Positions 46,795 through 58,009 of a DNA stretch of 64,000 nt are shown one piece after another (position 1 is the stretch's first letter; each line of letters begins with the position of its first letter). A program made the translations under genes and the position numbers. Source of the stretch: Bagarius yarrelli. Taxonomy: Eukaryota; Chordata; Actinopteri; Siluriformes; Sisoridae. The DNA lies in contig VCAZ01000107.1 of NCBI GenBank assembly GCA_005784505.1, positions 1,311,001 through 1,375,000 of the forward strand, read 5' to 3'. Below the pieces are notes generated by a model, which saw only the letters and a program-made list of their open reading frames with translations, was not told the DNA's origin and did no database searches.

Positions 46795-48090
46795 GAATCA
46801 AATGATCAATCGTCCAATATTGATTTTATTTAGAATCGATAACGAGTAAGTGCATTTTATGTGATCATGTGATTTTTATGTGAAAATAATATTATAGTTT
46901 TACTCACAGCTTGCAAAGAAATCAACTCTTATTTCTAGATCAATATAAATAAAGAGGTCTAAAACTAAAAGAAATTAAAAAGTAGATAACAAATAAGGGG
47001 CATAAAAATAATACTAATCTTTAAAAATAAAATAAAATTTCCTGAACCATTTAAAAAAACAACAGCAGCTTTTTTTTTTCTAAAGTGTGGCTCAGTTTTA
47101 TAATTATTTGCTGGTATGGTAGATAAAGTATATCAATTAAAGCTAATTAAATATAATTTACTTGTAAGCCCCATAATTAAATGGCATAATTAAGGTTTTG
47201 AAACAATTCCGACAACCATAAGATTTTTTTTTTAGAAACAATAACGATTAAGTACAAGTACGATTGTGTTTATGTGACTTTTTTCTGTATTTACTGTAAT
47301 TAAACGACATTGTTTGTGAGGTGCGAGTAAAATTTCAATATTGACAAAACTATCAAAAAATAATCAACTCTTTATTTTTACATCAATATAAACAGAGGGG
47401 TCTGAAACTAAAACAATAAAAAATAATAAATAAATCAGACTGACATTAATGTATGTTTGTTAACTGAAAGCTAATAACAACTAAAGAATATAAAAATAAT
47501 ACTAAGTTTAAAAAAAATAAAATAAAATAAAAACACCCTAAAACCAACACTGTTTTTTTGCTTATAATAAGTGTGGCTGAGTTTTATAATTATTTGCTGG
47601 TATGGTAGATAAAGTATATCAATTAAAGCTAATTAAATATAATTTACTTGTAAGCCCCATAATTAAATGGCATAATTAAGGTTTTGAAACAATTCCGACA
47701 ACCATAAGATTTTTTTGGGGGGAAACGATAACGATTAAGTGCATGTGACTATTTTCCGAAATGCAGAACTGTAATTAAATGACCTTTATTTTTCGATAAT
47801 ATTGTCAATATTGACATTTAAGCCCCACCTTGCAAACAAATCAACTCTTTTTTTTTACATCAATATAAACAGAGGGGTCTCAAACTAAAAAAAATAATAA
47901 AAAAAAAAATGAATAACAAAGTAAAAAAATTAAAAATACCAAACCCAACACAGTTTTTTTTCTTTATATGTGTAGCTCAGTATTATAATCATTTGCTCTT
48001 ATGGTAAAAAAAAAAGTGTATCAATTAAAGCAAATCAAATATTTAGTTTTAATGTTTTAATTAAATAAACAGCCACACAATTGCGTGTGT
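46795..48090. repeat. Tandem array of about 440-490 bp units, three copies, AT-rich
   Basis: The landmark 'atcaactctt' recurs at 46921, 47363 and 47840. Each copy continues with 'catcaatataaa' or similar, 'gaggtctaaaactaaaa'-like words, A/T-rich runs, 'gtgtggctcagttttataat' and 'cgataacgattaag'. Copies 1 and 2 share 146 bp (47085-47230 and 47571-47716) with only one difference, while their remaining parts are clearly diverged. The outer sequence ('gattcagaatcaaatgatca' and 'ctgattatcggtggatcttt') suggests an internally expanded hAT-like element, but no clean ends were seen. Confidence 0.85.
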
Positions 48091-48705
48091 ATCAGTGGAT
48101 CCAATTTTACTAAATCGATATATTATATTTAGGAAAAATATCAGTAAACTGATTATCGGTGGATCTTTACACCGAAAACTCAGAAAGAACTCATTCCCAG
48201 AAGAAGATTAAGCTAAATCTCCGCAGCAAAGTCTGTTCACCGGAATATACCATACGCTACACAGGAACGTTAAGACGAGGATTCCCATAGGTGCAGACGG
48301 TGAGTGACAGATGAAGAATTCCCATTGTTATTATGCGATTTAAGACGTAGTGACCGCCTTTCCTGGCCTTTCAGAGGCGCAGTGGAGCACGTTCTCCTAA
48401 GTTTGACACAAACGCCGCCGCCTGTCAGCGTAATTAGAGCGCTGCGGAGTGGCGTAATTAATATTGTCTTATTAGTTTGATAATGAAAGCCCCGCAGGTA
48501 AGAATGCTAAGTGCCTTACATCTTCTCTTTACGTGACGTGGATGGAGATCGCAGGCCGGATGGAAACCGCTGTAGATCATTAAAACTTTACTTACGCCAC
48601 CAGTCACCTCAGGCTGAAAAACTGTTAACAACCAGACAGACGCCGAGTGTAACGAATAGACACCGAGCCGGTTTGGGAAAACAGTGAAGTAGACTCTGAT
48701 CTTAA
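48091..48705. other. Intronic sequence, possibly conserved noncoding at 48340-48560
   Basis: The block with 'gcgtaattagagcgctgcgg' and 'gcgtaattaatattgtctta' is repeat-poor and contains homeodomain-type TAATTA cores. No exon seen. Confidence 0.4.
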
Positions 48706-48708
48706 AAA

Positions 48709-48848
48709 GAGGTGGTAAAGTGGTTAAGGTACTGGGCTGCTAATCGGAAGATGGTAGGTTTAATTACCTGCATCACCAAGCTGCCACTTCTGGGCCCCAG
48801 AGCAAGGCCCCTAACCCAAAACTGCACAGTTAGATTACAAAAAAAAAA
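48709..48848 (+). mobile_element. SINE, plus orientation, 3' truncated
   Basis: 'gtggtaaagtggttaaggta' and 'ctgggctgctaatcggaaga' with 'caccaagctgccacttctgg' and 'agagcaaggcccctaaccca', ending in an A run instead of the usual tail. Confidence 0.87.
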
Positions 48849-49349
48849 GTGTCTGTTATATGGCAGAAATGTAAACACAGGAGAGCAATTAATTGACAAA
48901 TTCACTCATTTAGACGCAACTGATCTATTTAGTCTGTTACTCGTCTTCTGTTTGACCGGTGGAAAAAACGATAAAGTTTACCAAAGGAGTCTTATCCCCT
49001 TCAGACAAACGATCAGATTTAAAGACCTAAACTTATTTTTAAATACAGGATTTTAGAACATAGCCGAGATTCCTGGTAGAACATGTGTAACTTCAACTTA
49101 ATGTCAAATTACAAGACAAGGGATCAGTTTAAGACTATAGTATAATGAGTATAAACCCGAGTTTATAATGTTCAGTAATGTCCAAATTTTGGCATGGAAA
49201 CTGGAATTAATTTTAAAGATTTGACAGGTATTTATTGTTAAATACGCTGCCTGACCTAATGATGTCTTAGCCAATAAATCAACAACATAATACTTTATTT
49301 CTTTACTCTTAGTTTAGCACAGCTTTATCTAATATTCAGTATATTCTTT

Positions 49350-50330
49350 TGTCTTTTCACACAAACATGAAAGGTAACTATAACGTACTCAAGGCCGAAT
49401 TTACACCACATGAATCATGTGACCTAATTCAGAATTTTTCCTCCGATTTGGTACAGATGATGAACCATGATGGTTTAACCAGCAAAATAAAAATCACATG
49501 GATTCTGATGTTTTCAGTCGGTTTCAGGTCTCATTCGTATGTGGTAATAAATAGGATATGAATCGGATTCGTTTGTTAGCGTCTGTCGAATTAGATTTTC
49601 ACCTGCCAATGGCATGACGTCAACTCAGGTGGACGCCAACAGCGATATACACGACTAATACACAAAATAAACACAACTGTGTTGTATGTATTATTTTTGT
49701 CAATGTCAATAATAAACAATTAATGCCCTAAAAAAAGATTATATATATGTTTATAACTTAGCAATCAATGCTAAATTCGTCCAGGCTGCAACAAGGACTC
49801 TCCTCTTTTTTTCTTTTTCTAAAGAGATCATTATTTATGCAGTATTTTGCTTCTGCATCATATTTAAAGGTCAGCAAAACAATCATTCCAACTTCATCCT
49901 TTGCGTTCATTGGGTATCTCGTCGTTTTTTTCTTCCTTTTCCCGTCAGTACGTCTACATCGGGTTGGTTTGCTGTGCATAGTGTAAATGCAAATATTGGA
50001 AACGGGACAGTTTTAAAAGATGATGTAATCGGATCATCAAAAAAAATTGCTTCTAGTCCCAAAATTGGAATTGGGCATCAAGATCTGCAGTGTAAATGCG
50101 GCCTTCAGCTGGTCAGCGTAATGTGCACCCTTAAGCATCGGATGTGCATTGATGCAGTTTTTACAGACAGAGCTTTGAGCGAGACATTTCCTTTTCCTCG
50201 CTGGCAACACTAACACCACAGTTACAGAACACAACCTAAAAAAAACATCTTTACACATGACACATCGTAGCTGACCGACTGTATTTGAAGGAATTTTTTC
50301 CATGAAAAGTCAGCTGGATGAATCCGAATG
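49350..50330 (+). mobile_element. Dispersed DNA-element family, longest copy
   Basis: The central part (49768-49990: 'gtccaggctgcaacaaggac', 'ccgtcagtacgtctacatcg', 'ggttggtttgctgtgcatag') is matched on the opposite strand at 58060-58250, and the left part (49420-49570) is matched at 34938-35090 and at 58390-58500. This places three copies in one window. Frames within it (70-88 aa) have no transposase features. Exact ends and class not determined. Confidence 0.7.
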
Positions 50331-51235
50331 CAAACATTTATTATGTACAATCCCCTAAAGCACAACAAAACCAACCTGAGCTTATCCACTGCTCAGATCC
50401 TGTATGAGAAAAACACAAATCAAAGATCGGACCAATCAGAGAAGAGCGGATTGTTGTTTGGGAAACAGGCCGCTGCCGTGAGGTCGTGCTCCAGAGATCA
50501 GTGAGGAAGGAAGTCTTAAGGGGGGGGGGGGGGAATCTGCAGGAGAGCGGCTCGGAGACAGAGCGTCTGAGAGGATAGGGTCAGCATTAATCCCGGACAT
50601 GTAGTGTCCACTGCCAGATCACGCACAGTTTCACAGCTGAGAGGAGGCAGGAGCAGGCGAGGGAGGGACGCCGAGAGAAGAGACGCCACTGAAGCCTTGA
50701 CCGGAGCGTCTCGAGCCAATGGCCCGGCGATAACACACAAACACACACAAAGAGAAATCGGAGGATTTGTAATGAAGAGCACTTTTGTCTGTGTAAGTTG
50801 ATCAGTTTGTAAACTCCCATGAGAGAAAAATCCTCCTCAAACAAGCAAGTGGGGGATCACAGTGTCTCTCACACAAGTCACAGAAGGAAAGTGAGCCATG
50901 TAAGGGGAAGAGAAGAGGAATTAGGGACCTCCCAGAACGTCTCTGTAATGCTCTCTGATGCCCTGGTGCAGCTGACCTAAAGCCCTGAGCGATAAGAAGT
51001 TAGTGCTCCGGATGGAAGGCAAGGGGGTGTCGTGTGAAACTTTGGCCCTCAGCGAGACAGAGTTCCTGAAAAGGCTGTGAAAAATGAGGACAGTGTCTTA
51101 TCAGGCAGCGGCGCATTAACTCTGACTGACGATAACGGCGAGCGCTGGTCAGTGAAGGATAATCAATAACGAGCAGTGTTTGTCTTGGGGTGGGACTCAT
51201 TCGTCGGCCAAAGCCAGACTTCAGGAGCCACTCAG
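50331..51235. other. Intronic sequence with a poly-G tract; nothing else recognised
   Basis: A run of about 14 G at 50521-50534 starts a GC-richer stretch to 50720 with frames on both strands (65-88 aa). No known protein recognised. Confidence 0.45.
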
Positions 51236-51237
51236 AC

Positions 51238-51400
51238 AAAAGAGAAAGAGAAAGAGAGAGGGAACAAAGTGGAGGTTGCAAACAGATGGTGGGAAAAGGA
51301 CGTCGCGAGAAAAGGAAAGGAAAGGAAAGAAGAATATTTATAGAAGAGAAAGAAGAAGCTCGAAAGAACGGGTTAGAAAACATTCATGCGTAAACACAGA
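51238..51400. repeat. Polypurine-rich block
   Basis: Plus strand is mainly G/A, with GGAAA units at 51313-51330. Confidence 0.85.
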
Positions 51401-51540
51401 GTGAAAGAATTAAAATAAAGTGTTAACTTATTTTCACTCCGACACTTTATGATGTTTCTAAGCTTGAACAAACTCATATCAGACGTCTCACAGTGCCGGG
51501 ATCTGCTGGAAGTTTGTTCTCCTGCCAACCAACATAAGTG

Positions 51541-51568
51541 TGTGTACACACACACACACACACACATA
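51541..51568. repeat. (CA)n microsatellite
   Basis: About 11 CA units. Confidence 0.93.
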
Positions 51569-51644
51569 TAATGGCTGCCTAATGACCACCTCAGGTGTTA
51601 GTGCTGAAGGCATTAGAGATAATATGCTTTGAAATCACACCATG

Positions 51645-51737
51645 CTCTCTCCTTCCCCCTCTCTGTCTTTCTCTCCCTCTCCACCTGTCTTTCTTTCTGT
51701 CTGTCTCTACCTCTTTCTCTCTTGCTCCCTCTCCCTG

Positions 51738-51775
<38 letters not shown>

Positions 51776-51855
51776 CACTCACTCTCTCTTTCTTACTCTC
51801 TCTCCCGGTCTTTCTTTTTTTTCTTCCTCTGTCTTTCTCTTTCTCTCTCTCTGCT
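51645..51855. repeat. Polypyrimidine-rich block with (CT)n
   Basis: The plus strand is almost entirely C/T, with a perfect CT run at about 51742-51773. All three forward frames are open through it, which shows it is low complexity rather than coding. Confidence 0.93.
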
Positions 51856-52146
51856 CCGTGGGACACAAATAAGTGATGCGGTGCAATAAATCAAGAAAGA
51901 CAGCTGCCATTTTGTTTGTCCTCTTCATTTGTTGAATATTATGGAGTTAAAGAGTGTGCTTTGCTTTACACTACACACACTTCGCTCCAGCCTGAGGACA
52001 CACATTTCTGCTCCAGTGGCATGTGGCGGTGTGCAGGTTTAGTCACCAAAGCCGAGAGGTTTGATATATTTAGGACTGTTAATTAAAACCTCTATTGCTG
52101 CAAACATTCGGTATGTGTAGCTCAGAATCAGAACGAACAGTTAAAG

Positions 52147-52164
52147 ATCTTTTTTTTTTTTTTT
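52147..52164. repeat. Poly-T tract
   Basis: A run of about 15 T. Confidence 0.9.
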
Positions 52165-52254
52165 AACTGTATTTCACTCCAGGGACTGACTCTGACTTAC
52201 AAACAGACCAAAGAGCTGAGCACAGGAGAGAGGAGGCTTTCTGTTCTCACCTTC

Positions 52255-52555
52255 AGAGGTGTGTGTGTGTGTGTGTAGGAAACAGAGAGAAAGGGACAGA
52301 GAGACACAAAAAAACAAGACATAGAGACAGTGACACACACACACACAGTAAAATATAAACAGAAGGAGAGAGGGAGAGAGAGTGAGTGAGTGCAAGAAAG
52401 AGAGAGACAGACAGATAGACAGACAGAGCTCAAGACAGAAACAGGGAGAGAAAAGGAGTGAGACAAAGAGAGAGAGAGCAAGAAAGAGAAAGAGAGAACG
52501 AGGGGAGAGAGGGGGAAAAATAGAGGGGGGGGGGGAGACAGAGAGAGAAATGTTT
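52255..52555. repeat. GT run then polypurine-rich block
   Basis: GT units at 52259-52277, then mainly purines with CA and GACA units to a G run near 52525-52534. The minus-strand frames of 157 and 121 aa are Ser/Leu/Phe read-through of this block and are not genes. Confidence 0.93.
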
Positions 52556-52559
52556 TTAA

Positions 52560-53174
52560 CAAACATTAACTCACCTAAAGTAACCAAACAAAACATTTTA
52601 AAAAATGTACAAAATGTTTCGGGTCCCATACCATAAAACCCTGTCATTTACAGCGTCCTTCATTCAGTCTGATCTAAAAATCCAATCTCACATGTCCACA
52701 GTGCGTTTCAGCACAGACAAACTGATGTCTTCGTAGTCTCCGGTTACAGATCATCAGAGCGCCTCCTTTACAGTAAGCCTGAACGATGAACTGTCTGCAA
52801 ATCAGTTTCTTCTGGAACTCATCCACTAAATAACAGCAGTGTTTTCACACTCAAACACTGAACGATCCAAAACCGCCTCGTCATGACTTTCTTGTCGTTT
52901 ATACAGCACGAACTCATACGCGGCTAAAGTTCACGCTGTACTTTTAATTAGTCATTTAATTTCCTGTGTGTTTTAGATAAGTAAGTATAGGTAGTTATGT
53001 AAAGTGTCCACCTGCTCCAAAAGATCAATCTGTTTCGTTAGCTTTGGCCAACATTTCCTGCTATACCAGCAGCAGAAAGTTCACGCTGTAACACACACTT
53101 TTACTGATGCGACAATAACTACACCCAGTAATACTTTACTTTCCTCTGAGCCCACAGGAGAAACCATTTCTCTT
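52560..53174. other. Intronic sequence; short open stretch of unknown nature
   Basis: On the minus strand at about 52680-52850 there is an uninterrupted reading of about 50 codons beginning with a Val-Asp-Glu-Phe-Gln stretch. It resembles no protein I know and has no convincing splice sites, so it is not called. Confidence 0.4.
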
Positions 53175-53820
53175 TAGGGCTGGGCGATAATCTCGGTAAT
53201 GTTTCACATATGGACAATGCTAACGATAAATATTTCGATATATAAATTATTAATACTGCCAGCTTGAAAAGAGAATCCCTGAAGACATAAAATTAAAGAG
53301 TTGATTAATAACGTTTACACATTTATTAGTATAAATAACATTTAAAGATTTAACACAACTAATTAAATAAACACAACACAATTTTATCCCGCCCGTGCTT
53401 ATAGCTGTCGGTTTGGTTTAATATATTAGTACTTTTATTTTGAAAGCAGCGTCTAAGCGCCATGTCTGAAAGGTCATGTGACACATGAGTCAAGTGCAGC
53501 GGCCACTTTGTTTGTTTTGTGTAGCGTTTGCATCGTGTTAGCACAGACGGCGATATGAAGTCCAGACGCATTTATATATTTCAATGAACTTGATGGTTTG
53601 GATCCTTTAACAGTGTAACGGTGACTTTTGTAGGAATTTTACGGATCTGGATTTTGGCTGTTGAAGGTCTGACAAAGACTGTAACGGTAACTGGTGTTTA
53701 TTGTATTTTAATCTGGGTTCTATTATTCAATCGCAAGAATCTTAATCCTGTACGACACAAAGATCTCACTCATGGAACTCTGTGGAACGTTAACATATAT
53801 TTAATCCATTGGCGATGAAG
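53175..53820 (+). mobile_element. hAT-like element, second copy, right end missing
   Basis: It starts TAGGGCTGGGCGATAATC and shares with 36906-37876, in order, 'tagtacttttattttgaaag' (vs 'cagtacttttattttgacgt'), 'aaaggtcatgtgacacatga', 'gtcaagtgcagcggccactt', 'ttttgtgtagcgtttg' and 'aatcgcaagaatctta'. The tandem block and the CAGCCCTA right end of the first copy are not present. Confidence 0.78.
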
Positions 53821-54400
53821 AACTTCAGAACTTATCATCATTACAGACGGTTTACTATGATTGGATAGAATATCATTGTAGGTCATGTGACAGTTTTATT
53901 CATACTACCCATGATCATACTATATAGAACCTGGAACTTAAAGGTAGGGAAGTATGTACTAACTCAAATGTAGTACCGATTCAAGTGCTGTGCAAATTTG
54001 GATGCAGAACATGTTTGATTTGAGTTAACAGGAAGTCTTTAGTACATTATATACTTAATTCTTTTCACAAATGTGGTGCAAAGCAGTAGACTGAAATGGG
54101 TTCCACTCTGTTCCACTGAGAAACTGAAGCTACTATATAAGCACACACCCCTAAACCGGACAATATAAGATAAGAACATTCCTGGTCTTTTTTAGTCTAA
54201 GGCTGTGCATCAGATTCCTGTTCTTGAGTGACAAACATGGAACCGGATTTGGTCTTCTGCTGTTGTAGCACCTCTACGCCAGGGTTTGATGTGTTTGCGC
54301 ATTTTGAGCTGCTTTTCTGCTCAACATGGAGGTAAAGAGTTCTTATATGAGATACTACAGACGTCCCGTCAGTTAAGACCGGTCTGATCAACAGCCAACA
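53821..54400. other. Intronic sequence with a probable DNA-element remnant
   Basis: 'catactatatagaacctgga', 'gggaagtatgtactaactca' recall the words seen at 45183-45300. No exon recognised. Confidence 0.4.
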
Positions 54401-54404
54401 GACC

Positions 54405-54675
54405 TCTAGCTCTCAGGATGTTTTTCACACCATCCTGTGTAAACTCTAGAGACTGGTATGTGTGGGAAAAATCAGGATCAGCAGTTTCTGACACTTAAAC
54501 CAGTCCATCTGGCACCAACATTCACCCAATATCCCTTTCTTTGGGGACGTTTGATGAGAACATTGCAACTGAAGCTCTCGACTTGCATCATCAGGCCACC
54601 TGATTAGAGACCTACATAAATGAGCAGATTGTAGAAGTTCCTACTAAAGAGGACAGCGAGTGTACATTACTAGAC
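54405..54675 (+). mobile_element. Fish DNA-element fragment with 'cagtttctgacacttaaacc'
   Basis: 'gggaaaaatcaggatcagca', 'gtttctgacacttaaaccag', 'tccatctggcaccaacattc', 'actgaagctctcgacttgca' and 'taaatgagcagattgtagaa' follow in order a dispersed repeat I recall from many fish genomes. The class is not certain. Confidence 0.7.
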
Positions 54676-55382
54676 AATGTAGATATTACTAGTCAAAAAA
54701 AAAAAGATCATCGGAGAGATCAAGCAGACAGTAAACTTTTTCTCTGCCCTCCTTGGAGAGCGGATCAGATTTACAGAAGACAGAGTGTGACATCTGGCAG
54801 AGTTAAACAGAGACGTCAAGAAGAATGAGGGGTGAAGATTACAAGCGAGAGACTCTGAGTGCTGTTTAGAAGATACTCATGATGTGGCAGTGAGAGGTCT
54901 TAATAGAGAGCGCTTTTATAACGTTAAACTATCGTATCATTTGCCATATACTGATAAAAGATTTTCCTTACGATAAAAAGTTTGGCGTTTCATGCGTGAC
55001 CCGTTTACAGATCATTCGGAGCAGAAAAGAAGCGCGGCGGAGGACGGGCCTGAGGTTCTAAGCGTTCAGAGGAAGCTCTTATTCGAAACTGGTTTGTTAA
55101 TTGAAAATCAGATGCAGAGCAAATGACTAATATGCAAGGTTCACAGAAAAACGGTGGTTATAAAGCGTTATAACACATCCAGTTTGCTTTAACATCTCCA
55201 ACACAATCCACAGTACGGCAAAAGATGCACAAAGAGACGGAGACGCTACAAAAAAACTACAAGTAGACCTGAGGCTGAGAAAATTCCTACTTGGACACAT
55301 TCGGTTATTTGGTAAGATATTACAATAAATACCAGAAATTATTCAGATCATTTCTTTAGGCCATTATTCCCCCCCCCCCATC
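54676..55382. other. Intronic sequence, nothing recognised
   Basis: Mixed-composition sequence to about 55300 with no exon or repeat family, then a C run (55370-55379). Confidence 0.45.
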
Positions 55383-56099
55383 TACAATTCCAATTTCAAA
55401 ACAGTTCAGACACGTACACCAACAATTATTTGCAAATCTCATAAACCCCGGCTGTAGAACCTTAGTATACGAATGTCCTCCCTAATTAATTTTACCCCAG
55501 AGAATAGAATTTTTGCAAGAAATTTGCATCGGAATACGAAGCGTTTTCGGCACGAACCGTCAAAACTTGTTTGTGTCCGAGAAAAGCAAGAGATGCTAAC
55601 CGTAATTACCATTATGAATCAGCAAAAGCTGTTCGAAAGCGTCCAACCCGTTATACCAACGTTACTTTCCATACGCGGGGGTTTTTGTTTGAAGTTTTTG
55701 TTGGTATATTGGAGGTGTGAGTTTATTTATTTTAGATTTTTATGTCTGTTTTAAATATTTTGATTAATTTTATATGCAAATTAAGATCAGGCTGTCGGAA
55801 ATTGCTGATATTTTAAGTGGCTGGAACGGATTTTCTACATTTACTTTATTTCAGTATCGCAATACGAATTTAGTTTTAAGAACTCGTCCTACAGGACGAA
55901 TTAAATTCGTATGCCGAGGTTCTATTGTATCTTTTTCACAATATAATAAAAAAAACAGTGAAAATGATCTCATATATTAGTTGATATTATTTTTAGTTGG
56001 AAATAAAATAAACAGTATGTGGGGTTTGCAAATCGTTGCATTCTGTTGTTACGTAGATTTGACACAGCGTCCCAACTTTTTTCGGAATAGAGGTTGTTA
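55383..56099. mobile_element. Tc1-like nonautonomous element (outer), interrupted by a second element
   Basis: The left end 'acaattccaatttcaaaaca' and 'atttgcaaatctcataaacc' mirrors the right end 'ggtttgcaaatcgttgcatt' and 'gtcccaacttttttcggaat' plus 'agaggttgt', forming long imperfect inverted repeats typical of a common fish element ('ccccaattccaaaaaagttg'). Removing 55455-55927 would leave a small element without coding sequence. Confidence 0.82.
55455..55929. mobile_element. Mariner/Tc1-like element (inner), about 473 bp
   Basis: It sits between two TA dinucleotides (55455-55456 and 55928-55929). The left end 'tagaaccttagtatacgaat' is inverted at the right end 'attcgtatgccgaggttcta', a TIR of about 20 bp with few differences. 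The 93-aa and 68-aa frames inside have no transposase motifs. Insertion is into the outer element at 55383-56099. Confidence 0.85.
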
Positions 56100-56630
56100 C
56101 ACAATCTGAAACAGGGATCTAAACCCATACCTTGGTTTTCTCAGGTTTTCTTCCCTTTTACTCTTGTTTTGTTTTTGTTTTTTGCTGTAATGCTGTGCAA
56201 ACCTTGTGAAGTCTTACCCCAACCCACATGCATTTACAGATCTCTAAGTACTGTAAGTAACCGGGACGTGTTCTCAGTGCCAAGATTGCCAAGGTGTGCC
56301 CTCTGCTCCTGGAACCATCTGCCAGTTTCCATCCCATTTTTATCCTTTATTCCTCGCTGGATTATACAAAAGCTTTAAACTCAACAGGAAACTAAAACTA
56401 GTCCAGATATGCTGAATATCTGCACTGGATACGGAGGGTCATGTGCATCAAATAAAAGTGATAAACACACTATTCACTAATCGGAATGATGTGTTATCAC
56501 TAACATACAGTAAATAGTACATCTCTGTGTGTTAATACACTCGTACAGTGTATAGAGACACATCACAGAGCAGGCAGAAAAGAGGGGAGAAGACCACGAT
56601 AAGGCGACCATCTGGACCGGCCAGCTTCAT
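56100..56630. other. Intronic sequence, nothing recognised
   Basis: A 94-aa forward frame (56094-56378) has no recognisable domain. Confidence 0.45.
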
Positions 56631-56635
56631 TAGAA

Positions 56636-56668
<33 letters not shown>

Positions 56669-56800
56669 TGTCATGCCACAGATGCAGAGAGAGGAGTGAA
56701 AAATCCCCATTTATTAACAGCTTAATACTCTCCCATCTGGAGCTGAGCCCACACCGTGTCACCTATCACAGAGAACAGGCTTGTACAGCACCATCTCTTT

Positions 56801-56860
<60 letters not shown>

Positions 56861-57015
56861 TATGCGATCCGTGTACTATGTGTATGTCGTTCTAGCAGTT
56901 TCTAAAATGTGAACATACACGTATACAAACTGTACCTCACACACGCATTTTGTAGAACGCACCCGGATGAAGGGCGTCAAAGTCAAGGGAATGTATGTAT
57001 ATAAGTATGCACACG

Positions 57016-57054
<39 letters not shown>

Positions 57055-57169
57055 TCACTCACTCACAATAACTATGCAGCTACAACTTTGTGTTTAAGAT
57101 ATGTAATAAATTTACCAACACACACATTTGTACAGACAGGACTTGGTTTACACAAACACACAGTTATAA

Positions 57170-57202
<33 letters not shown>

Positions 57203-57470
57203 TCTATCCTTGCACTCCTAAGTTCACAAAATTCATTTTGCATACAAAAAACCAAGAACACACACACACAAAGCTCACTATATGTTACACAGTCTCTATG
57301 ATATAAATATAACTACACTCATATAAACAGACACACACACACACACACACACACAGACACACACAGACCTCTAAGGCAAAATGCTCACACTTGTCAGCAT
57401 TCAACAATGCAAATCCTGCCGATGATCACTCACTCTAAAGCGCTGTGTGTGTGTGTGTGTGTGTGTGGGT
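56636..57470. repeat. Cluster of six or more CA/GT microsatellites
   Basis: GT at 56638-56667; CA at 56803-56857 (about 27 units); CA then CTCA units at 57019-57065; CA at 57173-57200; CA at 57332-57365; GT at 57444-57468. All Thr-His, His-Thr or Val-Cys repeats in frames here come from these runs. Confidence 0.95.
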
Positions 57471-57865
57471 TATCTCTGCATGCCCCCTAACGATCGTGCC
57501 GACATGATGTAACAGAGAGACAGATTCGGCTGAGCGAGCACGCCACAGGCGCTTTGTTTCGCCGTTCTCCGCTGAGGAGCCTCTGGGTGGCCGTGAAGAT
57601 TGCATTAGAGATTCCCGCTGCTGCTACACACCGCCAGCCATGCGTCCTACACCAGCTCCATTTAATCTCACACCTGACACCGACTGGCTGACGAGTCCGG
57701 CTCACACCTGCTAGTGGAAAAAAGCGCCGGGCTGGTCAACCCCAACGTCCCACAGTGGGCCGAAAGAATTTATGGAAAAAGTTTGTAATAACAACAACTG
57801 ATTTATTTATCATATAAAGGAAAGCACAAAATTCCACACTGCCTGTAGAATGTGTGCTTATTAAG
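57471..57865. other. GC-richer intronic block, possibly conserved noncoding
   Basis: 57490-57720 has many CpGs and a 72-aa minus-strand frame of no known family. It is repeat-free. Conservation is only a guess from composition. Confidence 0.4.
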
Positions 57866-57869
57866 ATTA

Positions 57870-57995
57870 CATTTACAGCAGAAATAAGTGCCTGGATCAG
57901 GGGCCCAACAGTGGTAACTTCATGTTGCTGGGAATCGAACCCACAATCTTACGGTTAGCAGTCCAACAACTTAACCACTGAACAACCACTTCCCT
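57870..57995 (-). mobile_element. SINE fragment, minus orientation
   Basis: 'caggggcccaacagtggtaa', 'ttgctgggaatcgaacccac' and 'caacttaaccactgaacaac' are the complement of the SINE middle and head. It directly abuts the dispersed element that begins near 58000. Confidence 0.85.
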
Positions 57996-58009
57996 GCTTA
58001 TGCTGGGAT

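Noticed and set aside
51595..51889. Three overlapping forward frames with Leu/Ser/Phe/Pro repeats
   Set aside because: All three forward frames are open through a polypyrimidine block, a hallmark of low complexity.
52174..52647. 157-aa and 121-aa minus-strand frames rich in Ser, Leu and Phe
   Set aside because: They translate a polypurine block with GA, CA and G runs; low complexity, not a membrane protein.
52680..52850. About 50-codon open stretch on the minus strand, as a possible extra FAM172A exon
   Set aside because: The translated sequence does not resemble any FAM172A segment and lacks convincing splice sites.
55473..55980. 93-aa and 68-aa forward frames that looked like a transposase fragment
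   Set aside because: They lie inside the noncoding inner mariner-like element, and no DDE or helix-turn-helix motif is present.
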